A DNA stretch of 64,000 nt from Avena insularis (GCA_023614405.1 CM042687.1:241444677-241508676), one strand, 5' to 3'. Positions 34,052 through 45,347 are shown, counted from the first letter of the stretch. A program made the numbers and translations. The notes: a model not told the origin generated them from the sequence alone.

Positions 34052-34934
34052 GGTGCTCTAAACTTGAGAAGATTTCTTGACAGAAATAGATCGAAACAAA
34101 AAAACGACGAGAGAACGATATATGAACCTCGGGGGATCCGGGGGGTTATATATTACAAATTTTCAAAGCACAAGGAAGGTGCTGATACGAAAACAAGGCG
34201 GAGTCGGAGCTCGGGGGGTCACACCCCCTCCAGGCGCGGCCAGTTGGGGCCCAGGTTTGGCCACCCTGGCCTCCGGTTCCTCCTCTGTTCCGTCTCGTAA
34301 CTTTCCTTATGTAATAAAAACTTCAAAAATATAAAAAGATTAGGCTTTCACGAACCTTCTGTTTTCACCACTTTACCTATTCAAAGACGAACTCTGCAGA
34401 CTCCTTTTCTCCTTCTCCTGGAAATTCCTTTTCTCACAAGGCAATACACAAACTTAAAGGGCAACATTAGTGTAAGCAAAAACAATAAACCTTTAGGTTC
34501 ACACTTCAACTGAAATCCATCCAAACAAAGGCTTCTTTAAGAGGCAAATGCAAATGATAACAGAAATCTGTCAAAACAGACCAGCAGGTAAAGATTGATT
34601 TTTTCAAAAACCTTCTATTGCTCAAATCAAAAAGTACAAAACTAATGAAAGTTGGGTAACAACTTGGAGAACAAACACAGAAAAATATAGCTCCATCCAA
34701 CGTACTGAGCTCCCTCACGAATTTTTACAATGCAGCACGAAAATCTGTCCCAGGACAGCCACTTTTCACAACTCCTCTACTTCTCAAAAGTAGTTGAACT
34801 TGACACAAAAACCAAAACAAAAAGGATAAGGAGCGGTTATTACTGAAGTAATAACTTCCAAGACTCAACCAAACTCTTGGGTTATCTCCCAACAAGTACT
34901 TTTATTTAATGCCTTTAAGTTAGGCTTGAAAGTT
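34052..34934 (-). other. Spacer between gag-protease and extra ORF of D
   Basis: About 880 bases without a supported gene. It is GC-rich at 34190-34290 (CACCCCCTCCAGGCGCGG on the plus strand), similar in position and composition to C's 25840-25945, but the inverted repeat is weak here. The rest is AT-rich. Confidence 0.5.
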
Positions 34935-36875
34935 TCAAAGATGCTCACAAAGGAGATAATATTTGAAGTGAAAGAGAGCATCAAGAAGCAAATAACCAAC
35001 ACATTTGAGTCTAACCCACTTCCTATGCATGGGGGTACCATGAGAAAACAAATTGTTAAAGCAAAAAGCCACCAGCATAGGAAGACAAAACAGATGCAAC
35101 TTCAAAGCTTTCAACATAAAACGGGGAAACTTAACATTATTGAGATGCATAAAACCATGTTTCCCTCTCTCATAATAACTTTCAGTAGCACTTTGAATAA
35201 AGTTGACAATATAACTGTCACAGGAAACAACTCTATCATCATAATAAGCATACTTACAGTCACCAAAAAGAGGCCCAAGGTCATAAACTGGGTCAATAGA
35301 AGCAAGTTGTTCCATCCTGAAATCTTTATTAGGCAAGTTGTTTTCACAAGGAGCTTTAGCAAATTTGGAAAAGTTAAACTCATAAGAATCTCCATCAAAC
35401 TTAGTTAAACTTTCTCCTTCTTACAATCTATAATAACTCCACAAGTGTTCAAGAAAGGTCTACCAAAAATGATAGGGCAAGTTTTACTAGCTCTTGAATT
35501 AAGCACTAGAAAATCAGCAGGATACTTAATCTTACCACAAAGAACCTCCACGTCTCTTACAATGCCAATGGGACAGACTGTCTCTCTATTAGCAAGGTGA
35601 ATAACCACATCAATGTCCTCAAGCTCACAAGGACCAATATCATGCATAATTTCCCTGTAAAGCTCATAAGGAATAGCACTAGAACTAGCACCAATATCAC
35701 ATAAACCATAATAGCAATGATCACCAATTTTAACAGAAAGCACAGGAACACTAGCTTTTCTAACTTTGCTAGGATGAGAGACAATATTAGAAGCGTCTTC
35801 ACAGAAGACAATGTGCTCATCCTCTATATTTCTAACGTCAAGATCTTTCACAATAGCCATCACAGGTTCAATATTCAATTGCTCATCAGGCTCCATAGTT
35901 TTCTTAGTAACTTTATTATCTGCACTAATCATCATAGAATACTCCTTTACCTTATCTAGAAAAGGTATTTTCTCAACATAAGGTTCAGGCACAATATGAT
36001 TAGTAGTACAAACTTCAGTGCTTCTAACAGGAACATGACTAACAACATCTTTATAAGGTGCATGGTACTTATTCCACTTCTTTTGGGGAATTTCTATGTA
36101 AGAGGCAAAGGCTTTAAAACAATTGGCAATACTTTGGGAATCCAGACCAAACTCATTACTAATATCATGGAAGTCATCAGTTCCCATAAAATATTTAATG
36201 CATTTATAGTCATAGTTTATACCTGACTTTATTCCTTTGTCATTATCCCAAGCTTCAGTGTTCTCTTGAATACGGTCTAGTAGATCCCATTTAGCTTCTT
36301 CCTTCATACGTGTGAATGATCTAGCACAAGAAGCATCTAGTAAATCTATCATGAAGAGAAAGCCTAGCATAAAAGTTATTGATAATGATATTGTTAGGGA
36401 GTTCATGAATGGGACATTTAAGCATTAGTAACTTCAATCTCCCCCAAGCTTGAGTTATACTCTCTCCATCATGAGGCCAAAAGTTATATATCAGATTTCT
36501 ATCCTTATGAATCTCACTGGGAGGATAGAATTTTGAATAAAAGAGAGATGCCATTTCCTCCCATTCCATGGATTGTCCATTCTTCAGCAGCTTATACCAT
36601 TCTTCAGCTCTCCCTTTCAAGGATATAGAGAGTAACTTCTTCTTTACCTGTTCAGTTGTGATACCTGCACACTTAAACAACCCGCATAATTCATGCATAA
36701 AAAGCAAGTGATCACCAGGATGGACAGTTCCATCCCCAAAATAATAATTATCCATAACACGATCAACAATACTTGTAGGTATCTTAAAAGGATCTATCTC
36801 AACAAGTGGTGGTTCATCTACTACCCTAACAGCGGTAGTAGTTTTACCAAACAGAAAACCAAGTGGGTTATCCAT
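34935..36875 (-). pseudogene. Element D gag-protease, frameshifted
   Basis: The start is placed at 36875 (MDNPLGFLFGKTTTAVRV), an opening seen in related elements; the upstream in-frame Met at 36920 adds an unlikely hydrophobic leader. The capsid-like part includes KGRAEEWYKLL and ASLFYSKFYPPSEIH. The frame shifts at about 36330-36400, then runs open to 35405. That part carries the protease motif LCDIGASSSAIP (about 35700) and IIFGRPFLNTCGVIIDCKKE (about 35420-35480). A stop at about 35405 is followed, in another frame, by MPNKDFRMEQLASID to about 34935, probably the Gag-Pol linker. Nothing resembling RT follows. Confidence 0.88.
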
Positions 36876-36963
36876 ATTGGAAACAAAGTAACAAATAGAA
36901 ATAAAAAGAAATACACACAATAGAAGTTTCCTTTACTAGTTCCACTCTTCAATAGCGCTTCAC

Positions 36964-36981
36964 TCCCCGGCAATGGCGCCA
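36964..36981 (-). other. Primer binding site of D (tRNA-Asp type)
   Basis: The minus strand reads TGGCGCCATTGCCGGGGA, one base different from C's site. It is 11 bases from the LTR edge at 36993. Confidence 0.9.
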
Positions 36982-36992
36982 GAAAATAGTCT

Positions 36993-38500
36993 TGATGACC
37001 CACAAGTATAGGGGGTGTATCGTAGTACTTTCGATAAATAGGAGTGTCGATCCCAACGAGGAGCAGAAGGTGTTGACTAGTGGTATGGAGCAGGAAATCT
37101 CTGTAAATACTTAGCAAACGGATTTTTAGTGGTTTTTCTGATAAAGCAACAAAACAAAGTGCAAGTAATAAAGACAACGAACAACTACAGCAAGTGGCCC
37201 AATCCTTTCTTAGCAAAGGACAAGCCGGTGGAAATACTTATAAGGACCAAACGTTCTCGATGGCACATGGGAATTCTGTCAAGTGCTTTCGCTTAAAATA
37301 GCTAAGTACTCTTCTTTGGTGCTGTAAGTGTTGTGTGGGTGAACCTGTGCTAATGTACTGACCTTACTTGGACTAATACATACTTGTGATTAAACCCCCT
37401 GCAAGCATCCGCAACTACACAAAAGTAATTAAGATATAAACCTAACCACAGCCTTAAACTCTGAGATCCTAAGCTCCCTTATGCAATGGTGTCCTAACGG
37501 GGGTTCAGGTTTCTGTCACTCCGGCAACCCCGCAATTAGTATCAAATACACAATGCATTCCCCTAAGCACATAAATGGTGAAGTATCATGTATTCGACGT
37601 TCACATGACACCACTAGAAGAATAGCACCACAACTTAAATAATAAACCATTGAATAATAACTCAACAAAAATCCACTACTAACAACATGACTTCTCCCAT
37701 GTCCTCAAGAACTAAACGAACTACTCACAAGACAACATATGGATCAAGATCAAAGATGATATGGTGATGGATAACAATCTGAATATAAACAAGAATCCAA
37801 TGGTTCCATTCATAAGCATCAACTACAATAGTAATCAACACCGGGAAAGTTTCCCCTAAGAACTAATGCAAGATCCAACACGATTGTTACAGCGGGACGG
37901 AGTGGTGATGATGGTGCTGGTGGAGATGATGGTATGGATGATGATGATGATCCCTATGAAGTCTAGCTTGATGACGGTGTTGATGGCGACGATCTCCCCT
38001 CTTCGGGAAGGGATTTCCTCGGCAGAAATATGTCTGCCGGAGAGCTCTTTCTCTCTCTGTGTTTTCCGCCCCGTAGAGGCGGCGGAAATCTTTCTGTGGT
38101 CGCCCCCCTGGTGTTAGGGTTCCATGAGGAAGATATAGGCGAGAGGGCGGAGTCGGGAGCCGGCCAGGTGGGCCAAACCTGCCCTAGGCGCGGGGCAAGG
38201 TGGGTCCGCGCCTAGGGGGTGGGACCCCTGTGGCCCGGCTATGCCTCCCCTTCTGGCTTCCTCCTTCTTCTAGGAAAAAATAATTTTCCAATATTTTTCT
38301 GGTATTTTTCTGATCTTCACGAAATTGCATCAAAACACCTCGTTTTCCATCAGAAACCTGACTCCGGCAGTCCATCCTTCAAGAACCATCCAACATGCAA
38401 AAACAGAGGAAAAGACATAAGTAATACCTCATAATAAGACATATATCAATGAATAGAGGCAAATTATGATATAGAATGGTGATGCAAATTGGACGTATCA
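36993..38500 (-). repeat. 5' LTR of element D
   Basis: On the plus strand it runs from TGATGACCC to GGACGTATCA, with intact TG/CA ends. It matches the 3' LTR throughout but keeps more CG dinucleotides. It has a GC-rich inverted repeat at about 38156-38230. The outer edge abuts the duplicated ATGCT at 38501-38505. Confidence 0.94.
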
Positions 38501-38505
38501 ATGCT

Positions 38506-39199
38506 TGTCACTAGGGCCCGAGTGCCATGATCTCATATCTGAACTTATTATTGAATCATTATGATAGTATTGTTTGTGATCTTATCTGCAAGTTGTGTAC
38601 ACATATCATTGTCCGGAACCAAAGGGCCCGAAGTGATAGAAATTGGGACAACCGGAGGGGATGGCTATGATGTGAGGATCACATGTGTTCACGGAGTGTT
38701 AATGCTTTGCTCTGGTGCTCTATTAAAAGGAGCACCTTAATTGCCAGTAGTTCCCTAGAGGCACCGCTACCACGGGCTGGCAGGACAAAAGATGTTGTGC
38801 AAGTTCTCATTGCGAGCACGCATGACTATATATGGAGCACATGCCTATGATTGTTTAGTACTTGGATGCTTATTCTTATTTATCTGCAATGCCCTAGATC
38901 TTGAAGTTACATGTTTAGACTCGTCCATGCAACGCCCATCCATCCATCCCTATGCCTACCGCACTCATATACTACTGTTTGCTGCTACTTTTACTATTGC
39001 TCATGTTTTACTGCTAATGTTGCTTTGTTGTTACTACTGATAAACTTCTGTGAGCAAGAACTATTTCCAGGTGCAGCTGAATTGACAACTCAGTTGTTAA
39101 GGCTTGCAAATATTCTTTGGCTCCCCTTGTGTCGAATCAATAAATTGGGTAATACTACCCTCGAAGACTGTTGTGATCCCCTATACTTGTGGGTCATCA
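38506..39199 (+). repeat. 3' LTR of C, second part
   Basis: It resumes TGTCACTAGGGCCCGAGTGC directly after D's duplicated ATGCT and matches the 5' LTR from about 22010 to 22704. It ends GTGGGTCATCA at 39199, where the duplicated GTTAT and the copia LTR begin. Confidence 0.93.
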
Positions 39200-39204
39200 G
39201 TTAT

Positions 39205-40263
39205 TGATCGGAGAAGGGTCTCGATAATGTCTGCATAATTCACGAACCGAAGGTAGACACACTTAAGGATTCGATGTTGTTTAGTAGATATGGAATGTGA
39301 GTAAAGAGACCGAATGTTGTTTGGAGTCTCGGATTTGATCCGGGATATCACGAGGAGATCCAGAATGGTCCGGAGAATAAGATTCGTATAAGGAAAGTCA
39401 ATTCCGGGGATCGGAAATGTTTTCGGTGTTTTGACCAAAAGCTTCTAGAATGTTCTGGAAGGTAAACCACCCCGGGAGGGGGTCACCTGGAGTGTGGCAT
39501 GCCCTAGGGGCTAGCCACACCAAATCCTAAAGGATCAATTCGGCCAAGACTAGTTTGAATAGTCAAATCCTAGTTTGAAAAGTCAAACTCTAGTTTTTGG
39601 TAAGAGAGTCTTGGTGGAAAATGTTTCAGCCTCTTCCTTTGGAGGCCGAGTTAGGGAAGGTTTCCGCCTGGGCTGGGAACACCCTTGGCGCCCCCACCTA
39701 TATAAGGAGGGGTGGGGGCGCACCCCAAGGGATCCCCCTTACCCTAGGCGCCCAAGACCCAATCCCTAGGTCGCCGCTACCCCTCCAAGCCGTCGGCGCC
39801 CTAGATCCCCTCTAAACCGCCACTGCGTCTAGACTAAACACTAGCCGCCGGCTTCCCTCTTCCATCGGTGTCTAAAACCTAGCCCCGAGGCTCCCTCTAC
39901 TCCACCATACTCGCTCCGGCTTAGGCGAAGCCCTGCGGGATCTCCCCTCTAAACTCCGACACCACGCCGTCGTGCTACCGGAATCACGAGGAGAGAGCTA
40001 CAACCTCCGCCGCCTGCTGGAACAAGGGAGAGGAAGGTCTTTATCGAGTACTGTACGTGTGACCGACTGCGGGAGCGCTGCCGAAATGCGGCGCCGGAAG
40101 GATCATCTACGTGATCTTGAGATCGGCAAGTGAACGACTACATCACCCACGAGAATCTGCTCTCGTTAACCGCTTTGGATATTTGAGGGTTAGTACTTTA
40201 TCGACTCGCTTGTGTGTATTCATGCGATAGAATTTTTTGTTTTCCATGCTAAGAACCCCTACA
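39205..40263 (+). repeat. 3' LTR of copia element E, second part
   Basis: It continues the LTR interrupted at 21523 (GGTTAT|TGATCGGAGAAGG). It carries a perfect 7-base stem (GTGTGGC 39492-39498, GCCACAC 39514-39520) and a TATA box. It ends near CCCCTACA at 40263. The outer duplication would be GCAAT (40264-40268), but its partner is lost with the missing 5' LTR. The frames inside are chance. Confidence 0.88.
39699..39706 (+). promoter_or_regulatory. TATA box of copia LTR
   Basis: TATATAAG within CACCTATATAAGGAGGGG matches the position and context of the promoter in BARE/Angela-type LTRs. It is intact in sequence, but the LTR is split 0.5 kb upstream by the nested gypsy elements. Confidence 0.65.
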
Positions 40264-40870
40264 GCAATAACCCTTACGGGGGTTTATATATAGTTACACG
40301 GGGGTAGGTGGAGACTTGAAGTACAAGATATAGAGTCCTAGTCTATCTCTAGACTATACACGTATACGTACTCTAACAGGGGTGCCACATGCTCTTTCAC
40401 CCACATCTAAGAGCATGTCCACCCTCCAACCTCCCCCAATGCCCCCCAAACAGCCTATGGGGGTGCCGACACTGAAAATCTCACCCATCTGGCCCATAGC
40501 CCAGTCTCGACAGGTGCGGTCTATTTTGTCATCCGACGCCCCCAAGTTGACCCATGGGAGAGGGTAGCGGGGGCACCAATGGAACATATCAGCGGGTGGG
40601 CCTGCTCTATCGGTAATATGAAGTGAAATCCCCCACTTTTCCCCCTTTCCCCTGCCCGTTCCATCGTGTTCACCTCACCCCCACCAGAGCACCGTCGGGG
40701 CCACCACTTTCCCCTCCGCTATCCCCTACCGATAGAAAGGCCGCACCGACTGCTCACCGCCTCGCGTACTACCACCCTCCCTATTTTGCCACAGTATGTC
40801 GTCCACTAGTGGCTTCGATCCCACCTCGTGGACACCTTGCACGCAAGGTGTTCGATGATTTTCCTAGGCC

Positions 40871-41047
40871 ATGGACTTGAACGACGAGCAACTGTTCACC
40901 GCTCTAATGGAGGAGGAAGCAGTTGCCGCCGATGACAACAAGAAATTGAAGGTCCTCTCGTATCTCCTAGGCGTGCACACTCGGGATGCACAGCTACCGC
41001 CTGACTGCTTCCTCACTGGCCCCGCTACAGCCGCTTCTCCTCGTTAA
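40871..41047 (+). pseudogene. Short Harbinger-type N-terminal frame
   Basis: A 58-codon frame opens MDLNDEQLFTALMEEEAVA, with LLGVHTRDAQLPP further on. From memory this resembles the first part of grass Harbinger transposases (acidic N-terminus followed by a Leu-rich stretch and an Arg-rich patch). The Arg-rich patch and the catalytic part are absent. A TAA ends it at 41045-41047. Confidence 0.45.
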
Positions 41048-41284
41048 CCACATCCGGAGACAATGCGTCGTCTCCGCCGATGCCCTGCTGGCCTCCTGCG
41101 CTTCTCATTAATGACCGGCCTTTGTAAGAGGGCGCGCATCTCGCATCTCCCTATCCACAATCCACCCCGTCCCCCGCTCTGCTCCCAACATCCCCCCGCT
41201 CCGCGCCCCACCAACCACACACCCACCGTCATGTACACGGCAGGCTCTAGCTTCACGGGTGGGAAGCTCGCCCCTTGTACGAGG

Positions 41285-41715
41285 CAAACTATCCGGCACC
41301 TCCGGACTCCATCTGTCCTATCGGGTGGGTGTTGAGCGCCGGCGGCATCCCGATTCCACTTGTGTCGCGTGGTGCGGACCCGCTGGCGACCAACCTACAC
41401 GAGTGGGTGGATCGGTTCATGGCGGCGTAGCTATCAGATCCGGTCTGGGATCCCCACAACCTACCCATCTTGGTCAAGTTTTTCCGCAAGCGTCGGGAGA
41501 GGAAACTCGCCTGGTACTATGGCGGTTGTTCCCCGCCAGCGGACAACGATGTTGCCGGGCGTAGGTTCTGGTGGAGCATGTCGGGCCGCACGCTGGCCTT
41601 CGTTATGGACTATATTGCACCAGGGAAGTGCCTGCGCCTCCTACCGCCTCCGCCGCCGCCTCTACCCCCTAGCACGGAGCCAGTCATCGACCTCGTGGAG
41701 GAGGATGACAAGTAG
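41285..41715 (+). pseudogene. Pro/Trp-rich frame of Harbinger element 1
   Basis: The text includes GWVLSAGGIPIPLVSRGADP, a TAG near 41430, then RKRRERKLAWYYGGCSPP and GRRFWWSMSGRTLAFVMDYI. It ends with a Pro run and an acidic tail (DLVEEDDK) at TAG 41713-41715. I remember similar GW.L.AGG and RRWWS.PGRTL text in many Triticeae DNA-transposon ORFs. The function is unknown to me. One stop inside makes it a pseudogene. Confidence 0.5.
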
Positions 41716-42233
41716 ACACTGTCCGAGTATATTGTAGTTTAAATGTAAGCTATGTGTTAACGATGCATGTAGTACAACCTTTAATTTTCATTTTATGACT
41801 TATATAAATTAATTTTTGTCAATGCATTATGGGGAAATTAGATTTGCTCCTCCGTCGGGGGCACCCGCGCACAGGGAAGAACAATGTGTCCGAATAGGTT
41901 CCAAACAGACAAAACCAGACGCATTTGATGTCGCATTTGCTCCTCACCGTTGGATGCTCTAATCACCTCAATGCCCCCAACCAAACACGTTGTTTAGTCC
42001 TTGTTTGGATAGAAAAGCATCATGTGTTTTCCCCTTTATTAGTAGGGTCCAAACACAAGATAGCTCCACCCCTACAACTGTATTTCAACTGATTAACACG
42101 ACATAAATATTTCCAACTAACTTTGTATCCACGGAGTGCACCCAATTCTTTCCATCTCCTCCGGTACTGTTCGCCACACGGGAATCGCGAGCGGACGCCT
42201 CGCTCCATCGATTGCATGTTCTAAATGTGGTAA

Positions 42234-44001
42234 GGGCATCTTCACTAAGCCGATTTATTCGGTTGTCTCAAATGGTTTGTTTTTATCTGTTTGGATCGGA
42301 CCGTGGTCGATTTGGAGAAAGGGTTTGGCCTGTCCGGTCAGCCACGTGCTGCGCGATCCATTTATCCAGCCCGGCCTGGGCGTATCATTTTTTCTTTTGC
42401 AAATTCAAACATAAATGTTCACGCTAAAACTGACAAAGTTCATACTTAATTTATATTTAAAATATAAAAAAGGAATTTAAACTAATTCTAATCCTAGCTA
42501 TCGATCTTCGCGCCGACGCCGCCTCGTCCATCTATGGGTCGAGCTCGATGTACTCCGGCAGCGTCCAGAGGTTGGGCGGTGGTAGGCCGGAGCGGGAGCG
42601 GGCGCAGGTGGATTGATCACCTGCTCAGGCCACGGCGCCCAACCATGCTGGAGGTGCGCCAGCTCCATCCCCACCTCCGGCGCGATCACTGGCTCCCATC
42701 CCGGCAGCGGCGACGGTGGAGGCAGCTGGGCGTTCACCTGCGCCACCATGCTGGTGAGCTGGACGGCTTTCTCGAAGCCAACCCACTGGGCTTTCTACTC
42801 CCGCGTGTTGGCCGCAATGGCCTTCTCGGTGAAGGTGTCCTCGTGGTAGCCCCGTGCTAGCACCTCGCGGTACTCCGCGGCAGGTTCGTGGCGACGCCGT
42901 CCACCGCCTCCTGCTTGACGATGTTGTCGCCGGCATCCTCCACCTCGTTGTTGCCGTCCTGGCTATCGAGCTCGGTGTCGGAGTGGTTGACAGCTCCCTC
43001 GTCGATGTCAGGGACGGGATAGACCTCCCCGGGCTGCAGGTCGCGGCGGATGGTGGTGGCGCGCCGCACCTTGTGCTCTCACTCGAGGAACTCTACCCAG
43101 TAGGCATCCCTGCGGTAGCCAGTCTCCCACCGTTGGGCCGGCGGGAGGTTGCTGATCCGGCGGCGGATCTCCTCTTTCAGCCCTTTGCCCTTCTTGGAGA
43201 CGGGCGACACCGGGACACGATCCCGGTAGAGGTGTCAGCCGGTGGGGAGGAACACGTCCTTGTGCTTGATGCCCCAGCCCTCCCTCCAGCGGCGCTCGCA
43301 CTCCACGATACGGAAGTAGTGTCGTGTGCGGCGCTCCCGCGGTGGCGGGTAATCCTTCACGGGGCGGCCCCGGAAATTCTCCGATCGCGGTGGAGGCGGC
43401 AGGGATGTGTCGTGAAGGAAGGCCGGCAGCCAGGAGCGCTGGTTGCTAGAGCTCGAGGCCTCGTGGTCGTGCTTGCTCCTTCCCTTCTTCAGCCACGACG
43501 AGATCGTGATCGTTGGTGGTGGCGGCGGCTAGAGTTTACGATGGCGAGAGGTGAGGAGGGCGGCATCGACGAGTGCAGGGTTAAATAGCCCAGCCGCACG
43601 TGAACACGTGCATCTTCTCACTCCTTCGCCATCAATGTCGGCGCGGGAACGCAGGCGGCGCCCAGTGGGTCAGCGTGCCATCTCGTCACCATTGATAGCG
43701 CAGGCTGTCGCCGGTCAGCCTTCCGTGCAATGCCTCTGAATCGCTGCTGCGGTTGTGTCTGAATCGATGCCGCTGATCGCGTCTGAATCAATGCCGCCGA
43801 TAAGCGATGGCGGCGACAGTGGGCGCGTGGCAGCGGACAGAATTTCACGCGGCGCTGTCCGTGCGCGTCCGGGCCAACGCAGCCGTTGTCCAGATTAGAG
43901 TCAGATGAGTTTGTCCGAATAAATCGGCCCACTGGCGCGCACACCCCCGTCCGCACGAACAAGTTCGGTCACTTACGGGATGCGTCGGCCCGGAGATGCA
44001 C
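42234..44001. mobile_element. PIF/Harbinger-like DNA transposon 2
   Basis: TAA flanks it on both sides (42231-42233 and 44002-44004). The left end reads GGGCATCTTCACTAAGCCGA and the right end, on the opposite strand, GTGCATCTCCGGGCCGACGC: an imperfect inverted repeat around GGCATCT-C. It is GC-rich (42500-43560) with a decayed minus-strand frame and AT-rich near the left end. Only 270 bases separate it from element 1. Confidence 0.72.
42857..43550 (-). pseudogene. Decayed charged/Arg-rich frame of Harbinger element 2
   Basis: Minus-strand pieces include RSWLPAFLHDTSLPPPRS, GRPVKDYPPPRERRTRHYF and CERRWREGWGIKHKD. Then come stops, and RRDLQPGEVYPVPDIDEG runs in the 42857-43069 frame, which ends in a stop. 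These pieces resemble the hypothetical proteins often encoded by Triticeae DNA elements. The plus-strand 244-codon frame over the same bases is GC-driven and has no motif. I assign no function. Confidence 0.45.
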
Positions 44002-44344
44002 TAAGAACACGATGGCAACGCATGGTGCCTTCGCATATAACGCCTCACTCCTCCGTGTGAGCTCGGCACGTTGTACGCCCATGTCCTCAGTTTTCTTTCC
44101 AGCGCCTCCCCCGCTTTCACCTCCGACGAGGCTGTTGCGGTGAGTATTCGCACCTTCGGCGCATTCCGCCGAGCAGATGCACGTCCCCCGCAGGAGTTTT
44201 AATTGAGACCGGTTGGTTTGCTACGGCTTCATTTTATAGAGGAATTTAAAAAAAAAAAACTATACAGAAGATTTGTCTTTTTCATAAGAAGTTTTCAGAA
44301 GGTCTACCAAGCCACGCCTCAACCAAAGAGGGCCAAGGCAAAAA

Positions 44345-44560
44345 AAAAAAAGGGAAAGCTACTCTCGTGGCATTAAACTATCTAAGTCCTTTGCTCCAGC
44401 GAGGCAGCACATCGCCACATCTTTCTTAATTTTTCTAGGAGCATGCTCGAAGTGATAAATTGGTTGCAAAAGACACGGCTATTTCTTTCGTTCCATAACT
44501 TCCAAAAAACTAGCATGGCAAGAGAGACCATGGCTTCCCTCGATTGACTTCTCTTTTAGA
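44345..44560 (-). mobile_element. LINE 3'-end fragment (antisense in duplicated intron)
   Basis: On the minus strand the text reads MVSLAMLVFWKLWNERNSRV, followed after small shifts by LAGAKDLDSLMPRE. This is the characteristic C-terminal end of plant LINE reverse-transcriptase ORFs (W-x-LWxERNxRVF ... AGA). The same fragment occurs in intron 1 of the fuller gene copy. Confidence 0.65.
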
Positions 44561-44602
44561 TCATCTCTATCCACCAATCCTTGACGGTGCTCATATGGTG
44601 CC

Positions 44603-45036
44603 TGTTAAATCGGCCTTAGGATCATCTAGGCTAGATCTAATCAGATACTACACTGTCTATGTCTTTTGATTCGTGTTGGTGCTGTCTATCGATTGAGAGA
44701 TAGAGAGGGATCAGAGAGATGGAGCATACCTTCTCCTTGGCTAGAGGAGGGGTCGATGTAGCCATGGTGTTAAATGACGACTAGCTGGGCTGGGCTAGGC
44801 GGCGGCGGTAGGAGGCTTCCCGTGGCTAAGCGCAAAACCCTAGATCGGAAGGGGTTGTGGTGGGGAGAGCGGCGGCGCGACCAACCTCGTAGTCAGTGCC
44901 CCGGTCCCCACCTCTTTTTATATTGCGCTGCCACAGGGGCCCACCAACCTTGACTTGGTTGGGCGCCCCCGATCAGGACACGAATCGAGGGTCCGTATGA
45001 ACTGTTGGATTCATACGTGGAGAGATCAACCTAACA
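44603..45036 (-). mobile_element. Solo LTR in the duplicated gene fragment
   Basis: A 434-base block starts TGTTAAATC and ends CCTAACA on the plus strand. It is flanked by GTGCC (44598-44602) and GTACC (45037-45041), a 5-base duplication with one change. On the minus strand it has a TATA-like stretch (TATAAAAAGAGG near 44912-44923) and AGGGTTTTGCGCTTAGCC downstream, as in an LTR promoter and leader. No internal region or second LTR is present. It has no counterpart in the other gene copy. Confidence 0.72.
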
Positions 45037-45347
45037 GTACCAAGCGGAAGGATCGACGTCAACAAGACCAATCCAGAGGCCGAACCAGTTCCTTGTGCTG
45101 CAGGAACCTTTGATGGACGCCGAACTGAGCAAACTGGCCTGCCTACTAGCCGCTCATAAGCTCGATGGATCATCACTCCGCGTAAGTGGTATTGCCATCT
45201 GTTCTGCCTGTGAGCAGCATGTGTAGCTAGCGTGCTAACCGGTCCCAACAAGGATGATTACTGGGATCTAACCGTGTCAGTTGGTTCTGCTGAGCATTCC
45301 GAGTCCATGCCGGCAGCAACTCAAATTTTCAGGTAAGGTATGCTGTT

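Larger units (their letters stand above)
30076..38500 (-). mobile_element. Athila-like Ty3/gypsy element D (nested in C's 3' LTR)
   Basis: A complete 8.4 kb minus-strand element. It has LTRs at 30076-31558 and 36993-38500, a tRNA-Asp-type primer site, a gag-protease frame, an extra ORF, a 3' non-coding block and a polypurine tract. The 5 bases ATGCT flank it on both sides (30071-30075 and 38501-38505). Like C it has no reverse transcriptase, RNase H or integrase. Its LTR begins TGATACGTCC and ends GTGGGTCATCA like C's, but the body differs, so it is a related but distinct family. It is the youngest of the three nested elements by position. Confidence 0.94.
21524..39199 (+). mobile_element. 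Athila-like Ty3/gypsy element C (nested in copia LTR, itself interrupted by D)
   Basis: A full-length element with LTRs at 21524-22704 and 29403-30075 plus 38506-39199. It has a tRNA-Asp-type primer site, a broken gag-protease frame, a second ORF downstream, a long 3' non-coding block and a strong polypurine tract. It is flanked by the 5-base duplication GTTAT. Excluding the nested element D it is about 9.2 kb. No RT, RNase H or integrase sequence lies between protease (ends 25461) and the second ORF (starts 26318), so it lost pol or belongs to a non-autonomous lineage. The protease and second ORF resemble, from memory, Triticeae Fatima/Sabrina/WHAM-type elements. Confidence 0.92.
40411..41959 (+). 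mobile_element. PIF/Harbinger-like DNA transposon 1
   Basis: It is flanked by TAA on both sides (40408-40410 and 41960-41962), the duplication typical of PIF/Harbinger. The ends read GAGCATGTCCACC at the left and, on the opposite strand, GAGCATCCAACGG at the right, an imperfect short inverted repeat. Inside are a short frame starting MDLNDEQLFTALMEEEA (40871-41047), which resembles the acidic start of grass Harbinger proteins, and a longer broken frame (about 41285-41715). No DDE catalytic domain is readable, so it is non-autonomous. Confidence 0.75.
44012..45347 (+). pseudogene. Partial duplicate of the methyltransferase gene 5' part
   Basis: This block is co-linear with 46990-47995. It contains the promoter-proximal stretch (TGTGAGCTCGGCA), exon 1 (44082 onward, with GCGCCTCCCCCGCTTTCACC in common), the antisense LINE piece in intron 1, exon 2 (GAACCTTTGATGGACGCCGA at about 45104) and exon 3 (AAGGATGATTACTGGGATCT at about 45252) with its donor. 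Exon 2 has lost the CPVCYHPL zinc-ribbon codons to small deletions, and the start of exon 3 is missing. A solo LTR (44603-45036) splits it. Nothing after exon 3 is present. It cannot make a protein. Confidence 0.82.

Noticed and set aside
42854..43588. 244-codon plus-strand frame in Harbinger element 2
   Set aside because: The minus strand carries the text that resembles other transposon ORFs; the plus frame is its GC-driven mirror.
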